Source: CAZAQK01 sp050249355 (GTDB lineage: Bacteria; Pseudomonadota; Alphaproteobacteria; Rickettsiales; SXRF01). Taken from it: 16,200 nucleotides of DNA. Location: positions 1 to 16,200 of the forward strand of contig JBFWQQ010000041.1 in assembly GCA_050249355.1 (NCBI GenBank), written 5' to 3'. Shown here piece after piece: positions 1 through 6,847 of this stretch (positions within the stretch are counted from its first letter, which is position 1; each line of letters begins with the position of its first letter). A model generated the notes under the pieces. It made no database searches, was not told the DNA's origin, and saw nothing but the letters and a program-made list of their open reading frames with translations. A program made the position numbers and the translations under genes.

Positions 1-1
1 C

Positions 2-502
2 TCGCTCCTGGTGGAAGCCGCGCAGATGCCTGCTCCCATGCTTGCACATGCTTTGCTTGATATGGGGGCTAACCCAAGAGAGAACGGTAACCGGCGTTTG
101 ATACACACTATTACCGATCACTATATAATAAACGCACCAAAATTTCTTCACAAACCGAAAGCCCATGCCGACTGGCTGGCGCTGATCAAGCGGCTGCATA
201 CGATGGGCGCGGATTTTACTACGCGAATTAAGAAAGAAGGACCTGTAACAAGCGAAAGGCCGGTTTCGCCGCTTGAATTTGTAAGACTCGCTCAGGAAGA
301 GTTTGAAGCGGATCGCGTTCTCCCATTCATTGGCAGGATTTTTCGCAGGTACCTTGGCCAACTGGAATATCTATTGCAGTCCTGTACTTTGCAGGGGCCT
401 GCCAGTGACTCGCATGCGGGGTCAGTCGATCGTGATGGTCATAAACGCACCTTCCTGGAACGGCTACCTGGTGCAGCCGCGACCGATAGAGGAATGAGCT
501 GA
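2..502 (+). CDS. Partial ankyrin-like protein, 5' end outside window, possibly frameshifted
   Basis: The reading frame is open from the first full codon at base 2, so the gene probably begins before the window; a GTG at 11 is the first start-like codon inside it. The segment from about base 40 to 260 reads like one and a half ankyrin repeats: ALLDMGANPREN then, after an insert, LIKRLHTMGADFTTR, both with the MGA(N/D) turn typical of the repeat. Ankyrin repeats bind proteins; no enzymatic domain is visible. The last 40 residues (from about base 385) lose protein-like character. Meanwhile +3 (stop at 495-497) gains GC-rich third positions and a plausible tail ending in NGYLVQPRPIEE. This suggests a frameshift near base 380, either real or a sequencing error. 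The partner or role cannot be told. Confidence 0.5.
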   Translation, partial: SLLVEAAQMPAPMLAHALLDMGANPRENGNRRLIHTITDHYIINAPKFLHKPKAHADWLALIKRLHTMGADFTTRIKKEGPVTSERPVSPLEFVRLAQEEFEADRVLPFIGRIFRRYLGQLEYLLQSCTLQGPASDSHAGSVDRDGHKRTFLERLPGAAATDRGMS

Positions 503-545
503 CGTTTCTTTGTTACGCAGCGTGGCGTGTTGCAGGCGTAAAAAA

Positions 546-959
546 TTACAGCAGGTCGAAGGAATATTTTGCGGCCAGCCCTACTACGATCAGTGGCAGG
601 GCGATCTTTAGCGGGGTTCTCAGGTAGCCTGCCAGCAGCACCACCACGTTACCGATTGTAACCCAGCAGAATAGCAGCACGAACACGCCGTATCTGTTGA
701 AGCAATGCTGCATGCGTGAATAGACTTTCTCATTCATGCCTTTGGCGCTGCTTTTGGCCAGCCGGTACATGATATTGCCGAGGTAGTAGTTGAACAGCAT
801 CCCCAGCGTGCCGCCGATGGTGGCCAGCACTACGGCCTGCTGCATATCGAAGGTGCCGAAGCTTTTCATGGCATATAGGCCCGCTTCCGAACCAAGCGGG
901 ACGATGGATGCAACGAGTGCGCTGTTCAGGATGATGTCGAGATACGGCGACGGATTCAT
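546..959 (-). CDS. YqaA/DedA-like (VTT-type) inner membrane protein
   Basis: This 137-residue protein is nearly all hydrophobic, with about four membrane segments (roughly residues 8-30, 40-62, 90-110 and 116-134). The GGTLGMLFNYYLG stretch at residues 49-61 matches the conserved glycine/asparagine-containing segment of small YqaA-type members of the DedA/SNARE-associated superfamily, which are about 140 residues long, so the protein seems full length. Family members act in the inner membrane and are linked to lipid transport and envelope homeostasis; the substrate of YqaA itself is not established. The ATG at 957-959 has a GAGGG stretch almost touching it. The palindromic repeat at 970-1049 lies only 10 bases upstream, so any promoter must lie in or beyond that repeat, or the gene is read through from ispA. 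Confidence 0.72.
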   Translation of the reverse strand: MNPSPYLDIILNSALVASIVPLGSEAGLYAMKSFGTFDMQQAVVLATIGGTLGMLFNYYLGNIMYRLAKSSAKGMNEKVYSRMQHCFNRYGVFVLLFCWVTIGNVVVLLAGYLRTPLKIALPLIVVGLAAKYSFDLL

Positions 960-969
960 ACCCTCACGC

Positions 970-1049
970 CGTCATTCCCGCCTTCGCGGGAATCTCTTTC
1001 GCAGTTAAAATATTTGGTTAGAGAGATCGCTGCCTGCGCAGGGATGACG
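970..1049. repeat. 80-bp imperfect palindromic repeat element (REP/MITE-like)
   Basis: The ends are inverted copies: CGTCATTCCC at 970-979 and GGGATGACG at 1041-1049 (one base absent). Inside are a perfect 8-bp hairpin with a CTTC loop (ATTCCCGC 974-981, GCGGGAAT 986-993), a second arm pair ATCTCT 992-997 / AGAGAT 1022-1027, and a short palindrome CCTGCGCAGG at 1033-1042. The whole unit can fold into one long imperfect hairpin. It carries no coding sequence. It sits between ispA and the yqaA-like gene, where it could also end or attenuate transcription. A related element lies at 14861-14944 with the same CTTC loop. Dispersed elements of this kind are common in proteobacteria and are thought to spread by a transposase acting in trans. 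Confidence 0.7.
974..993. repeat. Perfect hairpin, 8-bp stem with CTTC loop
   Basis: ATTCCCGC, CTTC, GCGGGAAT form a GC-rich stem-loop at one end of the element at 970-1049. No T-run follows directly on either strand, so it is a weak candidate for an intrinsic terminator. Confidence 0.7.
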
Positions 1050-1085
1050 TACAAATGTTTTACAGGGTTTTTACGCATTGCTTAA

Positions 1086-2066
1086 TCAGGATTTGCGCTC
1101 GATCACGAAGCGGGCGAGGTCGCGCAGCAGGTCTGCCTTGCGGTCGAACACATCGAGGTGCGAAATAGCCTGTTTGCATAGTATCTGCGCATGCTCGCGG
1201 GCGCGTTCCAGCCCCATACCTGCCACCAGTGTGGCTTTGCCGGCTGCATTATCTTTGCGCACTTCCTTGCCGACCTTCTTGCGGGTGCCTTCGGCATCCA
1301 GCAGGTCGTCGGTGATCTGGAAAGCGAGGCCCATGTCGTGGGCGTAGGCGCGCAGCAGCTTACGCATCATGCTGGGGGCTTTGCCAAGGATGGCCCCGGC
1401 TTCGCAGGAAACGGCGAACAGCTCACCGGTTTTCAGGCGCTGCAGGCGGATGATCTCGTCGACGGAAAGCTGCTTGTTCTCGGCTTGCATATCCATCATC
1501 TGGCCGCCGACCATGCCCGAGCAACCGGCCGCTTTTGCCAGCGCGGAGATAAGGTCGCAGCGCACCTTGGGATCGGCGTGGGTGTTCGGATCGGCCAGAA
1601 TTTCGAACGCATAGGCGTGCAGGCCGTCACCGGCCAGAATGGCGGTCGCTTCGTCGAACGCCTTATGGCACGACGGTTTGCCGCGGCGCAGATCGTCGTC
1701 GTCCATGGCGGGCAGGTCATCGTGGATCAGCGAGTAGGTATGGATGAATTCAATGGCTACCGCAGTATCGAGCGCCGATTCGTAGGCCACGCCGAACAGG
1801 CGGCTGGTGCATACGGTAAGGAACGGGCGCAGGCGCTTACCGCCAGACAGGGCGGAATAGCGCATGGCTTCCAGTACGCGTTCTTCGCCTTCCACATTGT
1901 CGTAATCAACGGGTTCCGGCTCTTCCTGATTCATCGGAATGATGGTGCTGCTGTAATGCTCGGGGGCTTGCAACAGGTCAGCCATGCGATCCTGCAGGCT
2001 GTCCGCCACGGTGTTAAGGGCTTCGTTCAGGTCATCGGGCAGGCGGGTGGGGTGCGCTAGCATCAT
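1086..2066 (-). CDS. ispA: Farnesyl/geranyl diphosphate synthase (polyprenyl synthetase)
   Basis: This cytosolic prenyl transferase condenses isopentenyl diphosphate with allylic diphosphates, giving the C15 (or C20) precursor of undecaprenyl phosphate and the quinone side chain. Diagnostic sequence is clear: GGKRLRP at residues 75-81, the first aspartate-rich motif DDLPAMDDDDLRRG starting at D116 (identical to E. coli IspA), and the second motif DDLLD at 253-257. With tyrosine and serine at positions -5 and -4 before the first motif, product length cannot be fixed with confidence. At 326 residues it is longer than E. coli IspA (299), because of an N-terminal extension of about 30 acidic residues; Met45 (codon at 1932-1934) would give a shorter form. 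The chosen ATG overlaps the xseB stop by four bases (ATGA), a classic coupling arrangement. The dxs gene that often follows xseB-ispA is not here. Confidence 0.93.
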   Translation of the reverse strand: MMLAHPTRLPDDLNEALNTVADSLQDRMADLLQAPEHYSSTIIPMNQEEPEPVDYDNVEGEERVLEAMRYSALSGGKRLRPFLTVCTSRLFGVAYESALDTAVAIEFIHTYSLIHDDLPAMDDDDLRRGKPSCHKAFDEATAILAGDGLHAYAFEILADPNTHADPKVRCDLISALAKAAGCSGMVGGQMMDMQAENKQLSVDEIIRLQRLKTGELFAVSCEAGAILGKAPSMMRKLLRAYAHDMGLAFQITDDLLDAEGTRKKVGKEVRKDNAAGKATLVAGMGLERAREHAQILCKQAISHLDVFDRKADLLRDLARFVIERKS

Positions 2067-2308
2067 TCACTATCTAATGGTTTGGTTGATGTGGTGCCGT
2101 CTTGCTTGGCGATGATCTGTTCCACTTTCAGGCGGGCATCATCCAGCTTTTTCTGGCAATATTCCTTGAGTTCGGTACCGCGCACATAGTCATTTATGGA
2201 AGCTTCAAGGTCGCCTGCACCGGATTCCAGTTTACGGACAATGGCTTCCAGCTCTTTTAAGGCTTCCTCGAAACTCTGGGAGGGGGTTTTAGCGGCGGTT
2301 TTGTTCAT
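2063..2308 (-). CDS. xseB: Exodeoxyribonuclease VII small subunit
   Basis: XseB joins several copies to one XseA large subunit to form exonuclease VII, which degrades single-stranded DNA into short oligonucleotides. The 81-residue length is normal. Residues 12-66 carry the family signature (SFEEALKELEAIVRKLESG, then the second helix ending KLDDARLKVEQI), predicted to be an antiparallel pair of helices. The flanks at both termini are low-complexity and polar. The stop overlaps the start of ispA by four bases, so the two are translated together, an arrangement frequent in proteobacteria although the functions are unrelated. No strong Shine-Dalgarno sequence precedes the ATG. The large-subunit gene is not in the window. 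Confidence 0.92.
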   Translation of the reverse strand: MNKTAAKTPSQSFEEALKELEAIVRKLESGAGDLEASINDYVRGTELKEYCQKKLDDARLKVEQIIAKQDGTTSTKPLDSE

Positions 2309-2387
2309 AGGCGGCCGATTGTATGTAAATCAAGGGGCAGGGGCAAGCAGAATTGAAGAATTGGGGAATGGGTGTTGCTGATGCTAC

Positions 2388-2744
2388 TCAATTATTTACC
2401 GGGTATGTTGATAATTCAAGACGTAACCCAAAATCATCCAAATATCGGGTTACGGAAAGAACAACTGTACAATTCACTGTGTCGTGAAAGACTGCCACCC
2501 GTAATACACCATTCAGAGAGCGGATATATTCGCTAATCTCATTAAGCGGCTTTAATAAAAAATGGATGTTTTCATCAATATTCTCAAGTGGCTGCGCTGG
2601 CTCTGTGCGGCGTAGAACAATACCCCAGCCGCGGTCGCGGGCATCTTCAAGAATAAAATCAGAAGGGATAAGCTTTTGCAGCTTTATGGCATCGTCATTG
2701 CTTGCATCTAAAAGAGCAATTTCAATATCGGTTTCTTGAGACAT
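2388..2744 (-). CDS. Hypothetical protein, possibly DUF4279-like
   Basis: This 118-residue soluble protein has no signal peptide or membrane segment. The pattern is a strand with GWGIVL near residues 39-44, a helix (IDENIHFLLKPLNEISEYIRSL, residues about 55-76), a strand pair, and an ending GLRLELSTYP. This order resembles DUF4279 proteins, small immunity-like or accessory proteins of unknown function; the match is by eye only. Base composition differs from its neighbours: 107 of 240 bases at 2461-2700 are G or C (45%), against about 60% in a sampled line of pntB. It stands alone between xseB and pntB, with 31 bases to the latter's stop and 79 bases to xseB. No Shine-Dalgarno sequence is evident. 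Composition and isolation hint at later acquisition, which is inference. Confidence 0.6.
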   Translation of the reverse strand: MSQETDIEIALLDASNDDAIKLQKLIPSDFILEDARDRGWGIVLRRTEPAQPLENIDENIHFLLKPLNEISEYIRSLNGVLRVAVFHDTVNCTVVLSVTRYLDDFGLRLELSTYPVNN

Positions 2745-2775
2745 ATATCAATCAGTAAGGGGTTGCATACCTTAC

Positions 2776-4167
2776 TCAATCCTTCAACGCCTTCACCAGT
2801 TCTTCGGTCATTTTTTTGGCATCGCCGAACAGCATCATGGTGTTGTCTTTAAAGAACAGCTCGTTCTCGATACCGGCATAACCGGCGGCCATGCTGCGCT
2901 TGTTGAATATCACTGTTTTGGCACCCTCCACATCCAGCACCGGCATACCATAGATCGGGCTTTCGGGGTTGGTCTTGGCGGCCGGGTTAGTCACGTCGTT
3001 GGCGCCGATGACATATACTACATCGGTAATACCAAAATCGTTATTGATGTCTTCCAGCTCGAACACGCTGTCGTAGGGCACATTCGCCTCGGCCAGCAGC
3101 ACGTTCATATGGCCGGGCATACGGCCTGCTACCGGGTGGATGGCGAACTTCACGCGGATGCCTTCGGCTTCCAGCACTTCGGTCAGCTCGCGCACGGCAT
3201 GCTGGGCCTGTGCCACCGCCATGCCATATCCGGGTACGATGATGACGGAGGAGGCGTTCTTCATAAGGAATGCTGCATCTTCCGGGCTGCCTGCTTTTAC
3301 GGGTCGTTCTTCGCTTTCTCCCTGCGCTGAAGCTTCGGAAGATGCACCGAAGCCGCCGAATATAACATTGATGATCGAGCGGTTCATGGCCTTACACATG
3401 ATATAAGACAGTATCGCTCCAGACGCACCCACCAATGCGCCGGTGATGATGAGCAGGATGTTGCCCAGCGTAAAGCCGATGCCTGCTGCTGCCCAGCCGG
3501 AGTAGGAATTGAGCATGGAAACCACCACCGGCATGTCCGCGCCGCCGATGGGGATGATGAGTAGAAAGCCAAGCGCAAAGGCCAAAGCCAGCAGCAGGAT
3601 GAAAAAGAATTTCGATTCACTGAAGCAGAACAGCATGAGCAGCAGCACGATAGCAAGGCCGATAGAAGCATTAAGCATGTGCTGGCCGGAAAAACGCACC
3701 GGCTTACCAGACATGATGCCCTGCAGCTTGGCAAAGGCGATGATCGAACCGGAGAAAGTGATGGCACCGATGACGGCGCCAAGCCCCATCTCGATCAGGC
3801 TGGAGAACGGAATGTTACCGCTGCTGCCGATACCATAATATTCTGGTGCCCACAAAGCCGCCGCCGCGATCAGCACGGCGGCAAGGCCTACCAGTGAATG
3901 GAACGCGGCCACCAACTGGGGCATGGCGGTCATCTGTATCTTGCGCGCCACCCCGGCGCCGATCAGTCCGCCAATCAGAATGCCGAAAATAATCAGACCA
4001 TAGTTGCTCACATTCGGCATCGCAAAGGTAACCATGGCGGCCAGCCCCATGCCCGCCATGCCATACAGGTTGCCGCGACGTGCGGTTTCCGGCGAGGAAA
4101 GCCCCTTAAGCGCCAGTATGAAACATACGGAAGCCAGCAGGTATAGCAGGATGGTGGTACTGGTCAT
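2776..4167 (-). CDS. pntB: NAD(P) transhydrogenase subunit beta
   Basis: PntB carries membrane domain II (in part) and the NADP(H)-binding domain III of the proton-translocating transhydrogenase, which uses the proton gradient to drive NADPH formation from NADH. The 463-residue length matches the family. Residues 1-265 hold eight or nine membrane segments. After a polar linker (about residues 272-295) comes domain III, with GYGMAVAQAQ at 313-322, HPVAGRMPGHMN at 344-355, IGANDVTNP around 386-394, and KRSMAAGYAG from K422, which contacts the NADP 2'-phosphate. All expected NADP contacts appear intact. The start codon overlaps the pntAB stop by four bases (ATGA). It is the last gene of the pntAA-pntAB-pntB operon; no clear terminator follows its stop. 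Confidence 0.96.
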   Translation of the reverse strand: MTSTTILLYLLASVCFILALKGLSSPETARRGNLYGMAGMGLAAMVTFAMPNVSNYGLIIFGILIGGLIGAGVARKIQMTAMPQLVAAFHSLVGLAAVLIAAAALWAPEYYGIGSSGNIPFSSLIEMGLGAVIGAITFSGSIIAFAKLQGIMSGKPVRFSGQHMLNASIGLAIVLLLMLFCFSESKFFFILLLALAFALGFLLIIPIGGADMPVVVSMLNSYSGWAAAGIGFTLGNILLIITGALVGASGAILSYIMCKAMNRSIINVIFGGFGASSEASAQGESEERPVKAGSPEDAAFLMKNASSVIIVPGYGMAVAQAQHAVRELTEVLEAEGIRVKFAIHPVAGRMPGHMNVLLAEANVPYDSVFELEDINNDFGITDVVYVIGANDVTNPAAKTNPESPIYGMPVLDVEGAKTVIFNKRSMAAGYAGIENELFFKDNTMMLFGDAKKMTEELVKALKD

Positions 4168-4562
4168 GGTTTAGTTTTCTCTTTTTTCTGAAACATGGAA
4201 AGCATGCGCTGGGTCACGATGAAGCCGCCGAATATATTGATGGATGCGATGACCACGGCAATGAAGCCGAGCACATGGGCGGTGCTGTCGCCTTCCGGGC
4301 CCACGGCGATGATGGCCCCCACAATGATGATGCCGGAAATGGCGTTGGTCACGCTCATGAGCGGGGTATGCAGCGCCGGAGTGACCTTCCACACCACATA
4401 ATACCCGATGAAGCAGGCCAGCACAAATACGGTAAAGCCGAATATGAACGGGTCGATACCCGAATGCTGCATCTGCTCCATGGCCTTGATATCTTCAGCC
4501 AATGCTGCAGACTCTTCGGCTATGCGCTGGGCCTTACGGCTGATGGTTTCGGCGTTGAACAT
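4164..4562 (-). CDS. pntAB: NAD(P) transhydrogenase subunit alpha part 2 (membrane domain)
   Basis: This 132-residue protein supplies the alpha-side part of membrane domain II. In E. coli it is the C-terminal part of a single PntA chain; here it is separate, as in Rhodospirillum rubrum. A polar, helical first 35 residues (AQRIAEESAALAEDIKAMEQ) precede three or four membrane helices, roughly 37-58, 68-90 and 93-118. These pack with PntB helices to form the proton path. The start is decided by a good Shine-Dalgarno sequence: AAGGAG (minus strand, 4574-4569), six bases before the ATG, placed inside the 15-base gap after pntAA. The stop overlaps the pntB start, so synthesis of the membrane subunits is likely coupled. 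Confidence 0.94.
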   Translation of the reverse strand: MFNAETISRKAQRIAEESAALAEDIKAMEQMQHSGIDPFIFGFTVFVLACFIGYYVVWKVTPALHTPLMSVTNAISGIIIVGAIIAVGPEGDSTAHVLGFIAVVIASINIFGGFIVTQRMLSMFQKKEKTKP

Positions 4563-4568
4563 GCGTAT

Positions 4569-4574
4569 CTCCTT
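4569..4574 (-). promoter_or_regulatory. Ribosome binding site of pntAB
   Basis: AAGGAG on the minus strand, six bases before the pntAB ATG. It is the clearest Shine-Dalgarno sequence in the window and lies in the short pntAA-pntAB gap. Confidence 0.8.
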
Positions 4575-4577
4575 ATC

Positions 4578-5699
4578 CTATGCCGCTGCTGCCAATTGCG
4601 GGTGTGTGGTATTGCCGTCGCGGCATATCAGCGTGCCCTGAACCAGTTCGTCTTCCCACTTGACTTCTAGCCCGTCTTTGCCCAGCAGCAGGGTGGATAC
4701 GAAATTGAACAGGTTGCGCGCATACAGCTTGCTGGCATCCACGGCACAATGGCCCGGCAGGTTGCTGTAACCTATGAGGGTCACGCCATGTTTGGTGACC
4801 ACCTTATCCAGCTCGGTCAGCTTGCAGTTTCCCCCGGAAACAGCAGCAAGATCCACGATAACCGAGCCTTCCGGCATATCTTTTACCATCGCCTCGGTGA
4901 TCAGTTCTGGCGCGGGTTTTCCGGGGATCAGCGCAGTGCTGATGATGATGTCCTGTTTTTTTGCCGTTTCATGGATCAGCTGGCCTTGTTTGCGCTTGTA
5001 ATCCTCGCTCATTTCCCTGGCGTAGCCGCCTGTGGCCTCGCCGCTTTCCTCTGCGGGCACTTCAATGAATTTAGCACCCAGGCTTTCCACCTGTTCCTTC
5101 ACGGCGGGGCGCACATCGAACGCCGACACCACGGCGCCTAGTCGCTTGGCGGTGGCGATGGCCTGCAGCCCGGCCACACCGGCGCCCAATACCAGCACTT
5201 TGGCCGGGACGATGGTGCCCGCCGCAGTCATCATCATCGGAGTGACCTTCTGCATGGCTGCCACTGCTTCAATAACTGCGCGATAACCGGCAAGGTTGCT
5301 TTGCGACGACAGCACATCCATAGATTGCGCACGGCTGATGCGCGGCAGCCATTCGAGACTGAAGGCAGACAGGCGCTTGTGGTTGTATATGGTAATATTC
5401 CCTGGCTGGCCCACCGGGTCGAGCATACCGATCAGGATGGCGCTTTCCTTCACAAGGTTCAGCATATCCGCGGCAGGGGCGCGCACGGTGAGCAATATGT
5501 CCGCATTTTCGGCAGGGTTCTTTTCGATATCCGCACCGGCTGCGGTGAATGCCGCATCGGGAATCATGGAACCGTTGCCGGCACCCTCCTGCACAGCGAT
5601 AGTGATCCCAAGTGCAATGTATTTCTTTGCCATCTCTGGTGTGAGGGCGACACGGGGCTCGCCGTTGGCCTGTTCATTAAGTACGGCGATTTTTACCAT
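4578..5699 (-). CDS. pntAA: NAD(P) transhydrogenase subunit alpha part 1 (NAD-binding domain I)
   Basis: PntAA is the peripheral domain I that binds NAD(H) on the cytosolic face and passes hydride to NADP bound on PntB. At 373 residues it is close to the separate R. rubrum subunit (about 384), not the 510-residue E. coli fusion. The nucleotide-binding loop is GAGVAGLQA at residues 172-180. The loop that reaches over the nicotinamide, PRISRAQSMD, places R120, Q125 and D128 with the spacing of the catalytic Arg-Gln-Asp triad of R. rubrum. The C-terminal segment after about residue 350 is polar and ends in an alanine run. AGGA lies ten bases before the ATG. The gene heads the operon, and the 99 bases upstream (5700-5798) are where its promoter should be, though no convincing -35/-10 pair was seen. 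Confidence 0.95.
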   Translation of the reverse strand: MVKIAVLNEQANGEPRVALTPEMAKKYIALGITIAVQEGAGNGSMIPDAAFTAAGADIEKNPAENADILLTVRAPAADMLNLVKESAILIGMLDPVGQPGNITIYNHKRLSAFSLEWLPRISRAQSMDVLSSQSNLAGYRAVIEAVAAMQKVTPMMMTAAGTIVPAKVLVLGAGVAGLQAIATAKRLGAVVSAFDVRPAVKEQVESLGAKFIEVPAEESGEATGGYAREMSEDYKRKQGQLIHETAKKQDIIISTALIPGKPAPELITEAMVKDMPEGSVIVDLAAVSGGNCKLTELDKVVTKHGVTLIGYSNLPGHCAVDASKLYARNLFNFVSTLLLGKDGLEVKWEDELVQGTLICRDGNTTHPQLAAAA

Positions 5700-5798
5700 A
5701 AGCGATGGTTCCTGTAATGCACGAAGATATATGAGGCCACAGGTGTAAAGGATTTTATGTTCGGGGGAAAGTAGAAATTATGATTTGGCGGCGTAAGG

Positions 5799-6392
5799 TT
5801 AGCCCAGTTCGATACCGGCGGACTGTCCTATGCCGAACGAAGGCGGTGCAAAATTCCCAAGGTCTGCCATGGCAACCGAACTCATGGAATAGGTCGGAAA
5901 ATCAGACGGGCTTACGATACCCCCCATATCCATGGTATTATAGTCAGAAAAGCTTGAACCGCCACCGGTGAAAACATCACCGCCGCCCCCGCCGCCTCCA
6001 TCACCACCGCCGCTGCTGCCGCTGTCGGCAGCTGTGCCGCCTTCGTTGATGTACCGTGTATGGTCAGTGATCTCGCGGTTCTTGATGAAAATGGTATGGA
6101 AGAGATTAACAAGAAACCCGCCACGCGCATCTGGCAATATGCTGGTTGGCAGAATGGATTTTCCTGCGATGCCTTCCGATTCGAACTGTTTGTTGATACC
6201 TACCTGGCCAAGCTGTGACAGGTTGGGTACGCCCAACATCTTGGTTGCCACGCTGGCGGCTTTTTCGCCTGCTGCATCCACCACGATCTGGGCGGATTCC
6301 TTTTCGTTTGCGGGATCGGACGGGCCTGCCTGCGGACCGCCACGGCCAAACCCCATGGTATTCAAGTGGCTGAATATATTAAAATCACTCAT
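5799..6392 (-). CDS. Unknown glycine-rich protein
   Basis: I do not recognise this 197-residue protein. It can be divided into three parts. Residues 1-85 are polar and weakly helical (AQIVVDAAGEKAASVATKM). Residues 95-118 contain one short hydrophobic stretch, GGFLVNLFHTIFI, too short for a confident membrane helix. Residues 120-150 are a glycine/serine tract with a run of six or more glycines, followed by a Met/Ser/Phe-rich tail (SFSDYNTMDMGGIVSPSDF). There is no signal peptide, cysteine or known catalytic motif. The glycine tract suggests a flexible linker or a surface or secreted protein; a Type I or other leaderless secretion substrate is possible but unsupported. It has no detectable Shine-Dalgarno sequence, and an AT-rich stretch (6393-6446) upstream could hold its own promoter. 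Confidence 0.6.
   Translation of the reverse strand: MSDFNIFSHLNTMGFGRGGPQAGPSDPANEKESAQIVVDAAGEKAASVATKMLGVPNLSQLGQVGINKQFESEGIAGKSILPTSILPDARGGFLVNLFHTIFIKNREITDHTRYINEGGTAADSGSSGGGDGGGGGGGDVFTGGGSSFSDYNTMDMGGIVSPSDFPTYSMSSVAMADLGNFAPPSFGIGQSAGIELG
5978..6023. repeat. Simple-sequence GGC/GGT tract inside the glycine-rich gene
   Basis: On the plus strand this is a run of CCG, CCC, CAC and CTG triplets; on the coding strand it encodes the glycine run. Tracts of this kind change length easily by replication slippage in steps of three, so allele length may vary between strains. Confidence 0.6.
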
Positions 6393-6446
6393 AATCGCAC
6401 TATAACATATTGAAAGCTAAAATGAAGTGATAGTATTATTACAATC

Positions 6447-6839
6447 TCAGTTAGGGCGGCTGACCTGCTCAGGACTGTCCAATGAAAATGCAGGAATTTC
6501 AATGGTGAATTCTTCGCCCTCGGCGGTGTGCATTTCATAATGGCCGCGCATGATACCTGATGAGGTCTGCAACGCGGCGCCGCTGCTATACTGATACACT
6601 TCTCCCGGCTGCAGCACCGGTTGTTCTCCGATCACTCCCGCACCATGCACTTCCTGTACCGCGCCGGTCGCATCGGTGATGTGCCAGTAGCGGTTGATCA
6701 GCTGCACCACTTCACTTCCCACATTCTCCAGCTGAATGGTATAAGCCCATACAAAATGGTCCTGCAGGGCACTCGACTGGTCGGGAAGGTAGGCAGGCAC
6801 CACGGTCACTTTAATAGAGCGGGTTGTGCAGCTATACAT
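6447..6839 (-). CDS. apaG: ApaG protein (Co2+/Mg2+ efflux-associated)
   Basis: ApaG is a small beta-sandwich (fibronectin type III-like) protein. In enterobacteria mutants affect Co2+ and Mg2+ efflux; the molecular role is not settled. At 130 residues it has the normal length of about 125. Diagnostic segments are the N-terminal strands (VTVVPAYLPDQSS), YTIQLENVGSEVVQL at 33-47, RYWHITDATG at 50-59, the conserved glycine loop GAGVIGEQPVLQPGE at 66-80, and GIMRGHYEM at 95-103. The glycine loop resembles a pyrophosphate-binding sequence. The gene starts 8 bases after folE ends on the same strand, so folE-apaG are probably cotranscribed. A plain Met1 start is used. Confidence 0.93.
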   Translation of the reverse strand: MYSCTTRSIKVTVVPAYLPDQSSALQDHFVWAYTIQLENVGSEVVQLINRYWHITDATGAVQEVHGAGVIGEQPVLQPGEVYQYSSGAALQTSSGIMRGHYEMHTAEGEEFTIEIPAFSLDSPEQVSRPN

Positions 6840-6847
6840 AATACAGT

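Noticed and set aside
1191..2060. 289-residue open frame antisense to ispA
   Set aside because: It is the mirror of a well-supported ispA gene; its sequence is rich in His/Gly/Ala/Gln from reverse reading of GC-rich codons and has no family motif.
3384..3782. Long minus-strand frame within pntB
   Set aside because: It is out of frame with pntB and consists of a Ser/Cys/Arg-rich shadow sequence.
5700..5798. Promoter of pntAA (TTTACA at about 5749-5744, minus strand)
   Set aside because: No -10 hexamer lies at a proper spacing from it, so I did not annotate it.
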